Shown: positions 10,706-22,179 of the stretch, piece by piece
Layout: each line of letters starts with the position of its first letter
Position numbering within the stretch: the first letter of the stretch is position 1
NCBI RefSeq assembly: GCF_047511655.1
Contig: NC_133390.1
Span: forward strand, 166,754,583 to 166,818,582
DNA: 64,000 bases
Reading direction: 5' to 3'
Source of the DNA: Castor canadensis
Taxonomy: Eukaryota > Chordata > Mammalia > Rodentia > Castoridae
Translations under genes and position numbers: made by a program
The notes under the pieces: generated by a model
What the model was told of the DNA's origin: nothing
The model's database searches: none
The model's input: only the letters and a program-made list of their open reading frames with translations

Positions 10706-12374
10706 CACCCAGAAGTTTTGATTTTGGAGTTTTTAAACTTCTACAGCTCATCACTCTGAGAGTTAGGTTCGGCAGGTCTGAATTCATCAGAGTGGCGTGT
10801 AGAGAGAGGGGGAGGTGGTGGTGGTAACTGCACAAGTCTGTTTCCTCTCCACATACCAGGCAGCCAGCTGCCATCTCAGCCCTGACTGGGAGCTTCTCGT
10901 GTTGTTTCCAAAAATAAAAGCCACAACCAGCCTAGGAAGAACTTTTCACCACGCAGATCAGAGAAGCAGAGAGGGCTGGTGAGACTATCCAGTCCACCCC
11001 CATCATTTGTCAGAAGAGGAAACCGAGACACATATGATGAGTCACACAGAACAGCAGAAAAAGCAGGGGCAGAACCCAGCCCAAGCCAGGTGTTGATTCC
11101 TGGCTGAGAGCTGTTTCAACACAACAGGGTCCCCACTGCCAAGCTCCCTTTTCTACCAGACTCCTTGAACTCCTCTATACCCCTCAAAACCCAAAAGAAT
11201 TATTACCTTCTAGAAAAATATTCCCCCAATTGTCCAGGGCAGCTGGTTGTTCCCTGTGCTGTTCCCTGCTCTATCTTCCCAGACCCTGACTTTGCCCCAG
11301 TACTCAGAACACTTTATGGCGAGACTACTGCTTCTCCATCAAAGTAAAAATTCCTCAACAGATGTGTCAAATTCATCTTTGCAACCTAGCACACAGCTTT
11401 AGCTAGGAAGGGGTGGACTTTGAAGCACAAACTCCTTAAAGGAGGGTTACCATCCTTCCCCAGCTCCGAGCTCACAACGTAGACTCAAGGTGGACTCACT
11501 TCTGCCTCGGAAGGAACATGAACAGAGATGTTCTGCAGCCCGAGGAGATTCTACTCCTGGAGCCATGGAGCTTTGGACAGACACCACTGGGAGGTGCCAA
11601 GCAGGTTGGGCTGACAAGCGGGTGGCACTAAAGACATAAGCTGCTGTCATATGTGTGTGGAGGCCTCCAGAGTTGCAAAATACTTGCCAAGGAGACCTCA
11701 TCTGCATGGACTCTGTCACTGCTCTTCAGCCTTCTACCCGTGAGGCCTAGCTCTCCTTTTGCCGAGGGGACAGCTCCCAAGTCTGGCTGATCCAGACCTC
11801 AGGATCCTATCAGAGGAGGAAGGCAGGCTAAAAAAATATATAAACTTTTGACACAGAACTTGGGCAAAAACAAAGTAAGAGTAACTACAGCTGTGAAATA
11901 CATTCTCAGAAAGTGGTCTGCTTGCTGGGCTCTGGGCTTCCTTAGGGGCGTTAGAAAGGAACACACAAAACGCTGGAATGTGGGATTCCATTCTCTTCAG
12001 TGTACTTTAATTTGCTTGTTTACACACAGGATCTGTGTATACATAACAGTGGCAAAAGCCATTCTCTAAATACAATCTGGTACTCAGACGATGACAGATG
12101 CACATGGAAATGAGTGAGAGACCTCCACAGAGGCAAAATACTCACGGCAGGACTCCGCCCTCAGATGCCCCCAGAGCCTTGTGTTCAGCTCCTGGGGACA
12201 ACAGACACTTTTCACAAGATGATATGAGACGATTACAATGGGTGATCCAGACTCCAAGTGACCCCCAAGAGATGTTAGTTTCTCTGCCTTCTCTGGAGGA
12301 GCTAGAACATTCCAAAGTTGTCAAGAGAAAGGAGGTGGGGAGCTAATTGCCTACTAAGCACATATGGTCAGCAC

Positions 12375-12480
12375 TTTAATACGCATCCCTTCCTCGAATC
12401 CTAACAGTATCACCTGCACCTTACAGATGAGGAAGACAAGGTTGCCCACATGGTCGCATGGCCATTGGGAGTGGTACAAC
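12375..12480 (-). repeat. MIR-like SINE
   Basis: AATCCTAACAGTATCACCTG, then CTTACAGATGAGGAAGACAA. Confidence 0.6.
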
Positions 12481-12564
12481 GCAAGCCTGCATCCTATCAT
12501 TCATGCCATGCCGTCTCACATGGGAGGGAGTGCATGCTCCTGAGAAGGCAAGGGGGCTGAGGGG

Positions 12565-12645
12565 ACTAGGGATATAGCTCAGGGGTAGAGGGCTTGCCCA
12601 GAATGCGTGAGATGCTGGGCTCCATCCCCAGCACCGTGGAGGAAA
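12565..12645 (+). repeat. ID-type SINE
   Basis: GGGACTAGGGATATAGCTCA and GGGCTCCATCCCCAGCACC. Confidence 0.85.
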
Positions 12646-12842
12646 AAGGTGTGGGGGGAGGCACCAAAAGTGAGCAAGTGGTGGAAGCCCCATCCATACA
12701 CAGGCTGGGTAGGGTAACTGACAGCTCCCATAGGATCAATTTAGTGTTACGCCTGGATCAGACCACATGAGAAAAATGTCTGCAGACTGAAGTGTGACAA
12801 ATGAACTTCTGGACAGAACTGTGCCTGTTCCCTTTTGGTGCT

Positions 12843-12909
12843 GAACATGAAACACAGACTTCAACCCCTGTGACAAGAACATGAAACAGAGACTTCAACC
12901 CTGTGACAA
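12843..12909 (+). repeat. 34-bp tandem duplication
   Basis: GAACATGAAACACAGACTTC...CTGTGACAA occurs twice head to tail, differing by one substitution and one indel, so it is a recent event. Confidence 0.9.
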
Positions 12910-13689
12910 GCCCCTGCCATCTGTACCAGTCCCACCTCCCAGGGTATGGGTGGAAAACTCTAGGGGTGACATATCCTCTATGTTAACCTGTCACATCTTG
13001 CCAAAGCACCATAATGACAGCCATTGCCTTACCTTTTAATCAACTTTAAAGTTGACTGCAGCTCAATAGGATATGAAATACATATTTTAAATATCTTCAT
13101 ATATAAAAAGATTTACCCTGAAGATATGCTCAGCTCCTAACAAGCTAAGCTTGGGTCGAGTCAGTCAAGTGTAGAGCTTATTAGTCAATGCTATTATCTG
13201 GCCCCACTGGGAAAAAGACATCAAAGCAGCTTCATAGGAGAAAGTCTGGGAGCGGAGAGGGGAACTGTGTGTTGTGGGATGGAGGTGACAAACATCTATC
13301 CCTTCTCAGGATTCTTAGCAAAGGCACAGAACAGGGTTGGTGCCTGGGAAGTGCTGCAAGGAGGAAAGAAAGGTGAACTGAGTTCAAGGCCAGTGAACAG
13401 GCCCAAGTTTTGTGTTGCTCTGTGGATGATACAAGTAGGAGGAGGTGGGGCCAAGGTCACGCCACCTGTCTTTGCAAATAGGCTGGCTTCTTGCTTCAGA
13501 GGGAGACATTTTACTTCACTTCTAAACTATCATAATCTTGTCCAATAATAAAAATGCCTTGGGCCACTGCACAGTGACCAATGCACGTATCATATGACTG
13601 TACAGTCTATACCACTGACACATGGTCAGGAAAGCTCCGGCACAAATACACATTTTGCAAAATACATCAAATTATTAAAATGCCTGCTT

Positions 13690-14559
13690 TCCAGGTTTAT
13701 TCTTAACAGAGGAAACCCCACAAGGTGGAATTTAATACTATAAGCCAAGAGTTTGGTTTGTAAAAACAAATTAGTGTTCTTAAAAAAAAAAAAAACCTCA
13801 AAACAATCTACATGGGCCAAAGTGTAGCCTTAAAACTGTGAGTGACTTCAGGAGTTTTGTTGATAAAGAACAAAGCCATCGTTGTTATTAAAAACTCTAA
13901 AGCATTCACTGACATTAGAAGAGAAAGAAAGAGTAAGCTTATTGCTCCAAAAACCAACATATAACAATCGACTATGAACACAAAATTATTGTTCATTACA
14001 TAAAAATCATCCAGGCACCGCAGTTTAACGGCCGTTGGGGAGGCTGATCACAGCCAGGTACAAATATTCAACATTCCTCAGAGGAAACAGATACAACCAG
14101 AGAATGTCTCTCAGGCATCTGGGTGTTTCATAAAGAACCCTGTTGTAAATAAACACTTATGCAAAATCAACCAGGGGGAAATGCTGTCAAAATCTCAGCA
14201 ATGACAGTCACTAAAATGAAGAGAACTAGAACCAGGGAGACAGCAGCAGAGGAGTCCTGCGGCTCTGGCCTCACAACGGATGGACCAGACAGAGGCTTTC
14301 TGGATTCTGTCACTTAGCTGAGCCTTATTGCTTCCCTCTAGGGACAAAGGGTCAAGTCCTAAAGTGCCTGATAGGAACAGTGCTATTTAGGACATAGGTG
14401 ATGTCACCAAGAAGTCTGAGAACTTGCTCCCCAGACTCTACCCACCCCAAAACTGCCTGCAAAGCTTCTTCTCTGAAGTGGGGTAATTCAGCCAGTAACT
14501 AAACAAAATCTGTAGAAGACAGATTAGCCACTGTCCTACTTCTCCCCCTTGTTTCTCTT
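13690..14559 (-). other. FITM2: Probable FITM2 3' untranslated region
   Basis: SINE-free sequence between the FITM2 stop and the candidate AATAAA at 13701-13696. The absence of young insertions over 860 bp fits transcribed 3'UTR. No reading frame is supported. Confidence 0.5.
13696..13701 (-). terminator. FITM2: Candidate FITM2 polyadenylation signal
   Basis: AATAAA on the minus strand about 860 bases after the FITM2 stop, with T/GT-rich sequence following (TTTTGCAAAATGTGTATTTG on the minus strand). Another AATAAA overlaps the stop codon itself. Which one is used cannot be told here. Confidence 0.4.
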
Positions 14560-15169
14560 TTATTTCTTATAACTGTCTTGCTTCAAACTAGAGCTCTGTG
14601 GAGGAAGTCCTGGGGAGAATGATTTCAGATACCAACACCCATATGTCCCATACCAGCCCAGCAAACCAAACAAGGTACCAAACACTTTCTGGGACAAGTC
14701 ATGGAAGTAAACGGCTGTGCACAGAAACATCAACACCCAAATGAAGGTCAGGAAGCCCAGAGCGATGACCAGGGTGGTGATGGCAGTGTGGAGGTGATGG
14801 CTCCGGTCTGTCTTCACCTCATGCAGCACAGCCATCTCCTCCACGATCATGAGGGCGCAGAAGGTCAGGAGGAAGCAATGGCCTGAGATGTCAAAGCCAT
14901 ACCAGAAGCCCCCTTCCCGGTGGCACTGCTGCTTGCTTTGGTGCTCCTTTCGGACCCCCTCTAGCGTGGGTGACTGGTAGCAGCTGCCTGTGTAATGCTC
15001 GATGTTGGAGAAGAGGGCCGTGCAGACATACCAGATGGCTGTGCCCACGAGCAGGGTGCTCAGCCGCCGCAGAACCAGGCCAGCCTTGCCTGTCAGGTGG
15101 TAGTTGGTGAGGGCAATGAAAGGGAGGAGGAGACAGAACGTCCAGGCCCAGGCCATTTTGACAAAGTAC
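14560..15169 (-). CDS. FITM2: FITM2 exon 2 (residues 58-260)
   Basis: Fat storage-inducing transmembrane protein 2, an ER membrane enzyme that cleaves acyl-CoA diphosphate bonds and is needed for lipid-droplet budding. The acceptor TTCTGTCAG ends at 15170. The first base completes the Val codon split from exon 1, giving V-YFVK then MAWAWTFC, so the internal Met at 15156 is not the start. The exon covers most of the FIT domain, with hydrophobic segments around FCLLLPFIALTNYHL, LSTLLVGTAIWYVC, CFLLTFCALMIVEEM, TTLVIALGFLTFIWVLMFLC and FGTLFGLLGWYGTYG. His155 (DISGHCF) and His214 (AVYFHDLS), the two catalytic histidines of the family, are present. Total length is 260 against 262 in human: the end reads SSSLKQDSYKK, two residues shorter just before LKQDSYKK. 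Minus-strand TAA follows KK. Confidence 0.97.
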
Positions 15170-15329
15170 CTGACAGAAGAGGAAAGTGCAAGTGAAGAGG
15201 TGACATGTCAGAGAGCAAACAACATCATGGCTTGGGTCTTTAGGCTCCCAAGGGAGGGGAACTGAGAGAAACCATTCAAAGCTGTGGATCCTAACAGCTA
15301 GATGGTTAAGTCTTTGTTATCTGCCTCCC

Positions 15330-15450
15330 TTACTAACTACTTTATTTAACCCTTAACTCCAGGAGGTAGCTACTACTGTCAGCCCCATTTTTACAGATAA
15401 GGCAACTGAGGCACGGACAAGTGTCATGCCAAAGTGGAGGACATAAGTGG
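15330..15450 (-). repeat. MIR SINE
   Basis: CCCCATTTTTACAGATAAGG then CAACTGAGGCACGGACAAG. Confidence 0.7.
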
Positions 15451-15461
15451 TAGATCTGGGG

Positions 15462-15540
15462 ACTGGGGGCGTGGCTCAAGTGGCAGAGCACCTGCATGAA
15501 GCCCTGAGTTCAAACTCCAGTACCAACAAATAAATAAAGT
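15462..15540 (+). repeat. ID-type SINE
   Basis: GGGGGCGTGGCTCAAGTGGC and GAGTTCAAACTCCAGTACC, A-rich tail; antisense to FITM2. Confidence 0.85.
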
Positions 15541-15659
15541 TAAAAAAAAATAACAAAAAACTAAGTCTCATAAAAAAAAGTGGTGGAGCCAGTATTCAAA
15601 TCCAGGTCTGTGATTTTAGCTCTATGTTATTTACTCGGAAACCAATAATACCTGAGCAT

Positions 15660-15870
15660 CGTCCCTAAGATATTTAGAGAAAAAATAATAATTGAGCATC
15701 TACCAATTGCCTAGCACTTTCACACATTCACTTTCCAGAGAACACTCCCAATTACCCTAGGCGGAACCGTTTTATAGATGGAATTTGAGGCTCAGGAAAT
15801 TCAGTTCCTTGTCCAAGGCTATGTATTCAGCAGATCAAACCTCACTTTGCCCAGCAGCCCCAAAGCCCAC
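15660..15870 (-). repeat. MIR SINE
   Basis: ATTGAGCATCTACCAATTGC, CCGTTTTATAGATGGAATTT and CCTTGTCCAAGGCTATGTAT in MIR antisense order. Confidence 0.65.
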
Positions 15871-16949
15871 ACCCTTTCTTCCACACCACTGTTCTTTCCT
15901 ACTTGGCACAAAAAGTTTCGCAACGAAGAGCTTTACTTCAAGCTAGAAGACCCGGGCTCAAATCCCAACTCTGACTTAACTTGTTACTCCACCTCTCTAG
16001 ACTCAGTTTCCTTGGCTATTTGACAGAGCTGAGGGCACCAAATGGTTTTCCAGATTCAGTGAGTCACCACTAGTTTCCTCCCATTAACTAGCATTGTGTC
16101 TTGGCACAAAACACCAGAATCCATGGCTACCCCCAAACAACAGAGACTGGTGTGCCAGGTTTTTTGGTTTTTAGCTCACCCAAGCCAAATAAAGCAGCAG
16201 CTGCCTCCTCTGCCTTGCCTGTGCTCATGAAAGGTGGCTGACCTGGGGACCAGCAGCAGAAAGCACACTCCAAAGACTTGAGGCCACTACAACCCTCATG
16301 ATCTATTCTTAGCCCAGCAGCTGAAGATGGGTGAAGACCAAGGCGGGCCAAGGACAGAAGCCTCTTTCCTAGTTCCAGTGGCTTATCAGCCACCACCCAA
16401 GGGCCTGTCACTAAAATCCTCACTAGTACAAATAACAAGAGACTTGGCAGAGCCAAGCAAAACCTGTCAGGCATCCGGCAGAGCTGCCTGGGACAGAAAC
16501 CAGGGTTTTAAGCAGATACTCAAAGTTGAGCTGGAGATGCTACCTGCAAATGCTAACTCAGAATCATTTGGCTCACACCAGGGACTAGTTTCAGCCTTCA
16601 ATTTCTCTTTATTGTCACAGCAGTGTTTTGTAAAATAAACTTACAATCTAGGAGTTAAAAAAGAAAGAAAAGAAGTGGTGGGCGGAGTTAAGGAGATGTC
16701 CCAAAGAGCCAAGCTGGGATTGCTGTTCTGGGACATTGCCATGCACTTTGGGCGACTTGAGGTCCAAGGAAATCCAGGGGAAAGGTCAGAAACCAGAGGG
16801 CTGCCTTCCTCTGCCAGCACGGATGGGGACTCTGCCCCAGGCTGGGAAAAGATCCACAGGTGGGGGGAAGGCGCGGGGGTAGGAATCCTTAAAAGATGAT
16901 GATGGGATTCTTTCTCGGGGGACGGGGGATCTGATACAGGGTCTGACCC

Positions 16950-17720
16950 AGGCAGGCTGGAGGGAGGTGACATCTCCCCAACAGGACAGGGCACGGCTCC
17001 TCACTCCAAGGACAGGAAAGGCAGCCGCGACTCCGGCCCCCGCAGACGCACAGACCCTGCTTGTCACAGCCTGCCCGGTCAACCTCGGGCTGTCCAATGG
17101 GAATCCGAGGCTGGAAATGCCAGGGACACCAGCGACTGCAGGGTCCCCGCGCCCAGGGACGCGCCGAAGGAAGGACGGACCCCTCCCCTTCCCCAGTGAC
17201 CCGTCCGCCGGGCTGCGAGCCCGGCTTGTCCTTGTCGGGGGCGGCGCGCACTGGGGACCCGGGCGCACTCACACGTTGAGGACGTTGCGCTTGTTGCTCA
17301 GGTAGCTCTCGGGCAGCGGGGACAGCTCCTTGAGGACCGAGCCCGCCAGCATGGAGGCCGCCAGCACCCAGGGCAGGTACCGCCGCACGGCCGCCCGCGC
17401 CAGCGTCCCGCGGAGGAACCACGCGCAGCGCTCCAGATGCTCCATGCCGAACCTCGTCGGCCACCGTCCACCTCCGGGCGCCCTCTCGGCCACCGTCTAG
17501 TCCTTCGCCCGCGCGGGCGCCGCCACTTCCATTGTGCGCATGCGCGCATCCCCTCCCTCCCCCCCAGGCTCCACCCCCTCGTGGAGCGCGTGCGCTCCCT
17601 CTCGTGGCCACGGGCGGTCTCTGCACCGCGCGGGTCTGCAATCCTGCGCGCTGGTCCTGTCCTCTTCCGTCTCCACCTCGCCGCCTAGCGGCGCGCTCTC
17701 AATACTGCATTTGGCCTCTG
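16950..17720. promoter_or_regulatory. FITM2: CpG island / FITM2 promoter
   Basis: Dense CpG and GC-rich, sharply different from the surroundings. It covers FITM2 exon 1 and extends about 270 bp upstream of the start codon, with GCGCATGCGC at about 17536-17545, an NRF1-type palindrome. A TATA box is not seen. It could also drive transcription on the plus strand, but no plus-strand gene is visible. Confidence 0.8.
17273..17445 (-). CDS. FITM2: FITM2 exon 1 (residues 1-58)
   Basis: Starts MEHLERCAWFLRGTLARAAV, matching the known N-terminus of FITM2. An in-frame upstream ATG would add 16 residues (MAERAPGGG...) not found in the family, so the start at 17445 is chosen. The exon includes the first membrane segment (YLPWVLAASMLAGSVLKEL) and SYLSNKRNVLN. 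It ends with GT of a split Val codon before the donor GTGAGT. 173 coding bases here plus 610 in exon 2 give 261 codons including stop, with no frame break. The exon lies inside the CpG island. Confidence 0.96.
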
Positions 17721-18175
17721 CGTCTTGCTCTGGTCCCTTGTGGGAATATTTGCAGATTAGGGAAGAATAAATGTAGCCCTGTAGGACTGGAGCAGTGGTC
17801 ACAGCAATATTTAGTCTCTCTTGGAGAAGTGGAGACAGCTCCTCCACCTGGCTTTCTCATCTGTGAGACGAAGACAAGAGTTAATGAGCCTTTCCCAAGA
17901 ACAAGCTTATAAACCCAGAGGTTCCTCATGGTGATCCAAGTATAGGGAAAGTAAATCCAGAAAATAATTACCAATTTTAAATGCTAAATCTTACATTTTA
18001 ATTTTACCTCCAGTAGCTGTGTGTATTGAATGAAAATGCTGGGAGGTGGTAGGTAATGGAGATCACATGAAGTGAGGGTGACCCAGCACCCAGTTTATCA
18101 AGAGCTCACCCTCCACCCCCTGCTGAGCTGGAGTCTAAATCAGGGTTTCCCAGCCTTGAGTCCTTCCTTTGCCAC

Positions 18176-18650
18176 TGTCTTAGTTTCCTGTGGCAACTGT
18201 AACAAATGACCATAAACTTGGTGGTTTAAGAAACAGAAGTTTATTCTCTCACAGTTCTGGCGAATTCCAAAACCAGGGATGCAGGATGGCTCCTTCTGGA
18301 GGCTCTGAGGCGGAATCCCTTTCGGACCTTTGTCCTGGCTCCTGGTGACAACTGGCTATTCTTGCCACTCCCCGGCTGTGTCACCAGCACTCCAGCCTCC
18401 ACCTCCATCTTCACGTGGACTTCTCGCTCCTATTTCTCTTTGTCTTCTCTCCTGTCTTCTATAAGGATACTCACTGGTCATTGGATTTAGGGCACACCCT
18501 AAATTCAGGATAATCTCATATTGAGATGCTTAATTTAATTATGTCTGCAAAAACTGTTTCCAAAAAAGGTCACATTCTCAAGCACCAGGTCTTAGAACTG
18601 GACAAATCTTTTTTGGGTGTGGGGGAGGGGTCATAATTCAACCCATTGCA
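18176..18650 (+). mobile_element. Solo MaLR (MLT1-type) LTR (fossil)
   Basis: Begins TGTCTTAGTTTCCTGTGGC and ends CCCATTGCA. It is bracketed by the 5-bp duplication GCCAC (18171-18175 and 18651-18655). Internal phrases CTTGGTGGTTTAAG, TTTATTCTCTCACAGTTCTG, TATAAGGATACTCACTGGTC and AAAAGGTCACATTCTCAAG are diagnostic of the ERVL-MaLR MLT1 group. Length is 475 bp. There is no internal region. The family predates the split of placental orders, so this is an old remnant. Confidence 0.88.
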
Positions 18651-19593
18651 GCCACTTTTACTACTTTTGTCATGTTCAAATACCACCAATTTCATTGTTA
18701 ACTTAACATTTTCTTTAAACAACGCACATTTTAAACTTGAATACCTATTGAATACCTGCCCAAACAAAATTATCCAGGAAATCCTGGACTCTGTGTGCCA
18801 GCTATGTTTCTTCTATACAAAGAAAACATTTCTACTGAAATACTCATCATTGCTGGCTGCTTAAAATAACCGTGTGTCCCTATACCGAGAATAGCTACCA
18901 CAGTTTGGGAAACACTGATTTGTGCCTACCTGATGTCTAAAGTATCCTCTGCAGAGAATCAATAATGAAATGAAAAGTAATAGTTCCTTAAAATTATCAA
19001 AAGATGATTTCATGTCTGTAAATTGCATTTATCTGATCAGAGTTCTTCTATGGCAAGATGTCTCTGGGCCTTCAGATTGCTAGTTTCAAAAAGAAAATGC
19101 AACAAAAATTACACCATTTTGGCTTTTCATGCTGTGGAATAAAAACAACACGGCCAGAAAGGGATCTGCAGCTTGGAAGTAGTATCAGAAGCCACTGTCT
19201 GCTTAAGGTTGTCAGTGCTCAACTGACCTAGTGCTCAACTTGGCCTAGTGGGCAAGGGAGGAGGCCGGGTTTGAGTCGAAGCTCCATCACAGATTAGCTG
19301 GTGCTTCCCCCACTGAAAATCCAGGTGCTGTTCCCCAACCCAAGCAAAGGGGAAAGAGCACCTGGTGAATGGAAACCCTGGATCTCACCCAGAGGGGCCA
19401 TTTTGAAAAGCACTTCCTCACAGTTGCCAGGATTTGCATTTCTGAAAAATAAAAGGAAATGTGTTTGTTTTGTTTAAAACCCTGCAGCTTCATTTCTGGA
19501 GATTTTTACAAAACAGATTAAACTCAGTCTTCAAAACCTCAGCAGGTCTCTAGAGTGGTTCTCATATATTTTTTAAAAAGGCTTCACCCCAAG

Positions 19594-19790
19594 CCAGACA
19601 CTGATGGCCCATGCCTATAATACTGGCTAATTGGGAGGCAGAGAATGGGAGGATCCTGGTTCAAAGTCAGATGGGGCAAATAGTTCTTGAGATCCTATCT
19701 TGAAAAAACCCATCACAATAAAAGGGCTGGTGGAGTGGTTCAAGGTGTAGGCCGTGAGTTCAAACCCCAGCACTGCAAAAGAAAAAAAGT
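19594..19790 (+). repeat. Dimeric B1-ID SINE
   Basis: GGCCCATGCCTATAATACTG, linker AAAACCCATCACAATAAAAG, GAGTTCAAACCCCAGCACTG. Confidence 0.85.
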
Positions 19791-20039
19791 CTGTGATTCA
19801 TAGGGAATTAAATTCTTCTAGAATAGAACCCCCAAAGTGAGAGTGTTTGTTTCTTTTAAGATCTCTTGACTTTCTTGACTTTGACAATGAATTCTGTCTG
19901 TTTTAAAGTACCTGTATCACTTGGTTAAGTGCAAAGAAGATAAAGAAGCATATAGCCTCCACTGTGCTCTGGCCCAAGCTCTTTCTAAACTGGGAGTCTC
20001 CATCAAAATTCTATCTAAATACACTTTATAATCTACTTA

Positions 20040-20165
20040 TTCATTTATTTATTTTCTCTCTCACCAACTTGAGTTCAGCTCCTATTCACTGATGCACCCC
20101 GAGTGTCTAGAATGGTGTCTGACCTCCACCACGCATTCCAAAAATTTTTGCTGAATACATTTAAT
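20040..20165 (+). repeat. L2 LINE 3' end
   Basis: GAGTGTCTAGAATGGTGTCT then AAATTTTTGCTGAATACATT, a diverged L2 tail. Confidence 0.6.
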
Positions 20166-20283
20166 AACTTACTGTTGTTGTTGTTGGCAGGGCCTTGCCC
20201 ACACTCTACCTTTAAACTACACCCCAGCCTAAAGAATCAGCATTAATACACTGATCTAAAGGAAATTAAGGTACTTATTTATT

Positions 20284-20372
20284 TATTTACTTTTGGTGGT
20301 ACTGTTGTTTGAACTCAGGGCCTCACACTTGTTAGGCAGGCACTCTACCATTTCAGCCACTCCAGCAGTTCA
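20284..20372 (-). repeat. ID-type SINE
   Basis: GTTTGAACTCAGGGCCTCAC then TTAGGCAGGCACTCTACCAT. Confidence 0.85.
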
Positions 20373-20374
20373 GT

Positions 20375-20617
20375 TTTTTTGTTTTGTTTTGTTTTGTTTT
20401 TATCTTTGGTAGGAGTGGGGATTGAACCAGGGTCTCACACGTGCTAGGCAACACTCCTCCACTTGAGCCCTGGTTCCAGCCCTTTTGTCTGTATTTTTGT
20501 TTTTGAGACTGGGTCTCAGGTCTCCATACCTTTGCCTAAGCTGACTTCAAACTCATGATCTTCCTGCCTCCATCTCCTTAGTAGCTGGAATTACAGGTGT
20601 GCCTCACCACACCCAGG
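20375..20617 (-). repeat. Dimeric B1-ID SINE
   Basis: (TTTTG)n head, GGGGATTGAACCAGGGTCTC, then GAGACTGGGTCTCAGG and TACAGGTGTGCCTCACCACA. It abuts the preceding ID, so two insertions are stacked. Confidence 0.8.
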
Positions 20618-21674
20618 TAGTAAATGAAATTTAAATTTTAAATTACTTCTTTCTAACGAGAAGAGAAATAACCAAAAACTAATGGCTATGCAAAGTGCTT
20701 TCTGGTCTATGAAGTCTGGAAGAGGCTGTGATGGGAGGATAGTGGGCTCAGCTGAGAATGCCTGACCCATGGAGAAGAAAGGGTCAGGGGAGAGATGATA
20801 TCCCTCTAAGCCAAGGTCTGAAGGCTTGGCCAGGGCTGAGCTAGAGGAGCAGTGGGAAACCTTCGTTCCAGGAAGAGCCACCAGCAGCCGCCCTTTTGTT
20901 GGCTGGAATGTGGGAAATGTTCCCTCCAACTTGGGAGGGAGAGAGGCAGCCGGGTAACTCCCAGCCCAGAGCGCCTGGCTGGCCAGCAGGAGCTGGCATC
21001 TGAGCACCAGTTCCTGCAATGCCTCGCTTCTCATTAACCTCTGGCCACTCCCTGGAGTGAGGCAGCTGAGCAAAGCTGGTGTCTGCCAGAGGCTAGACTG
21101 CTTCACTGCCCTATGGGAAAGGGTTGTGCTCAGCCCCCAAAGCACACGCCCCAGACTTTCATTCATCATTTGGGCCCACCCCGGCCCAGGTCAGCAGGAC
21201 CCAGCCTTGCTCATCCTCAGGCTGGAGGGACCCCAGAGCTGCCTTGATGAGCCTCCTGCTCCCTCCTCCTGCAGACTCCAGACCCTACTGTCTCTGGCAG
21301 TCACAGGACCCAGGGAGGAGTTGCCTGACTGCCTGAAAGAGTGTCAGTAAAACCAGAAAGAGAAGCAAGCAAATGGAGGTCCCGGTGTGGGGCAGTGACT
21401 GCCTGCAGGGTGGAGGAGGCCCTGGATGGAGGGGTTTGGATGACGTAGGCTATTCTCTGCTTCTTTGTCTCAGAGAGTCACATAGGAGTGTGGTTTAAAA
21501 ACAGTCACTAAACCATAACATATTTCATAAATCTTATCTATTTATGTTCCCAAAATGGTGTTAAAACAAATACATAAGCAAACAATAATAACCACCACAG
21601 AACAAGGCACGCCAGACCAAATAAAATGCTAGGTTCTGGGCATAGCCATTGTTGGATTGAGCCTTAAGGAAGTG

Positions 21675-21810
21675 CCAGGCTCTGGGCTCAGTGTTTAACT
21701 GCTCTTGACTTTTCTTCTTCTCACAAGGACCCCACAAATGCAGAGGCACAGAAAGGCTAAGAAACTAGGTCAAGTTCACACAGCTAACAGTCCAGCTGAG
21801 ATTAGACTAA
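21675..21810 (-). repeat. MIR-like SINE
   Basis: AGGCACAGAAAGGCTAAGAA then GTCAAGTTCACACAGCTAA. Confidence 0.65.
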
Positions 21811-22179
21811 GATTGAACAAAGGGTTTACCACCACCACCCCACAAGGTCTAGCATCTGGATGGAAGGGGCCACTGATCGCTGCCTGGGAACGCTAAGGAC
21901 TCTCGTGGCCACAGCGATTGCAAAGCTTATCAGGTCACAGGTGATAGGGTTGCTGGGCAGTACATCAGTGAAGCACTCAGATGTGAATTCAAGTCTAGCC
22001 TGGGTGGCCCAGGTCAACTCACTTAAGGGGTTTCCTCCCTAAATAAGTAGGAATAGCGCGCTTCATTTTCTTATTTTGTTGGAGCACAATAAAGTCACCG
22101 CCAAAATAAAGATTTGGGGGGGGGGGGTTGTTTATGGTGGTTTGTGGGACAGTAAGGCATCGTGTGCGGTCCCCATTGA

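Larger units (their letters stand above)
6681..13690. other. GDAP1L1-FITM2 intergenic interval (convergent gene ends)
   Basis: GDAP1L1 ends from the left and FITM2 from the right, so two 3' ends face each other. The interval contains B1/ID SINEs, MIRs, a CA microsatellite, a 78-bp inverted repeat and a 34-bp tandem duplication, listed separately. 9050-9820, 10720-12370 and 12910-13690 show no gene I can support. Short open frames there have no recognisable protein. Confidence 0.7.
15170..17272 (-). other. FITM2: FITM2 intron
   Basis: Bounded by donor GTGAGT at 17272-17267 and acceptor CAG ending at 15170. It holds an ID SINE and two MIR relics. 15900-16940 is unique-looking with no supportable gene, and its exon-1 end lies in the CpG island. 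Confidence 0.9.

Noticed and set aside
16889-17641. 250-codon minus-strand open frame across the FITM2 CpG island
   Set aside because: A different frame from FITM2 exon 1, kept open by high GC; the proven frame is MEHLERC.
20591-21169. 192-codon minus-strand open frame
   Set aside because: No recognisable domain, and its start region and end show no conservation cue. Its C-terminal end runs into SINE sequence; likely chance in GC-rich DNA.
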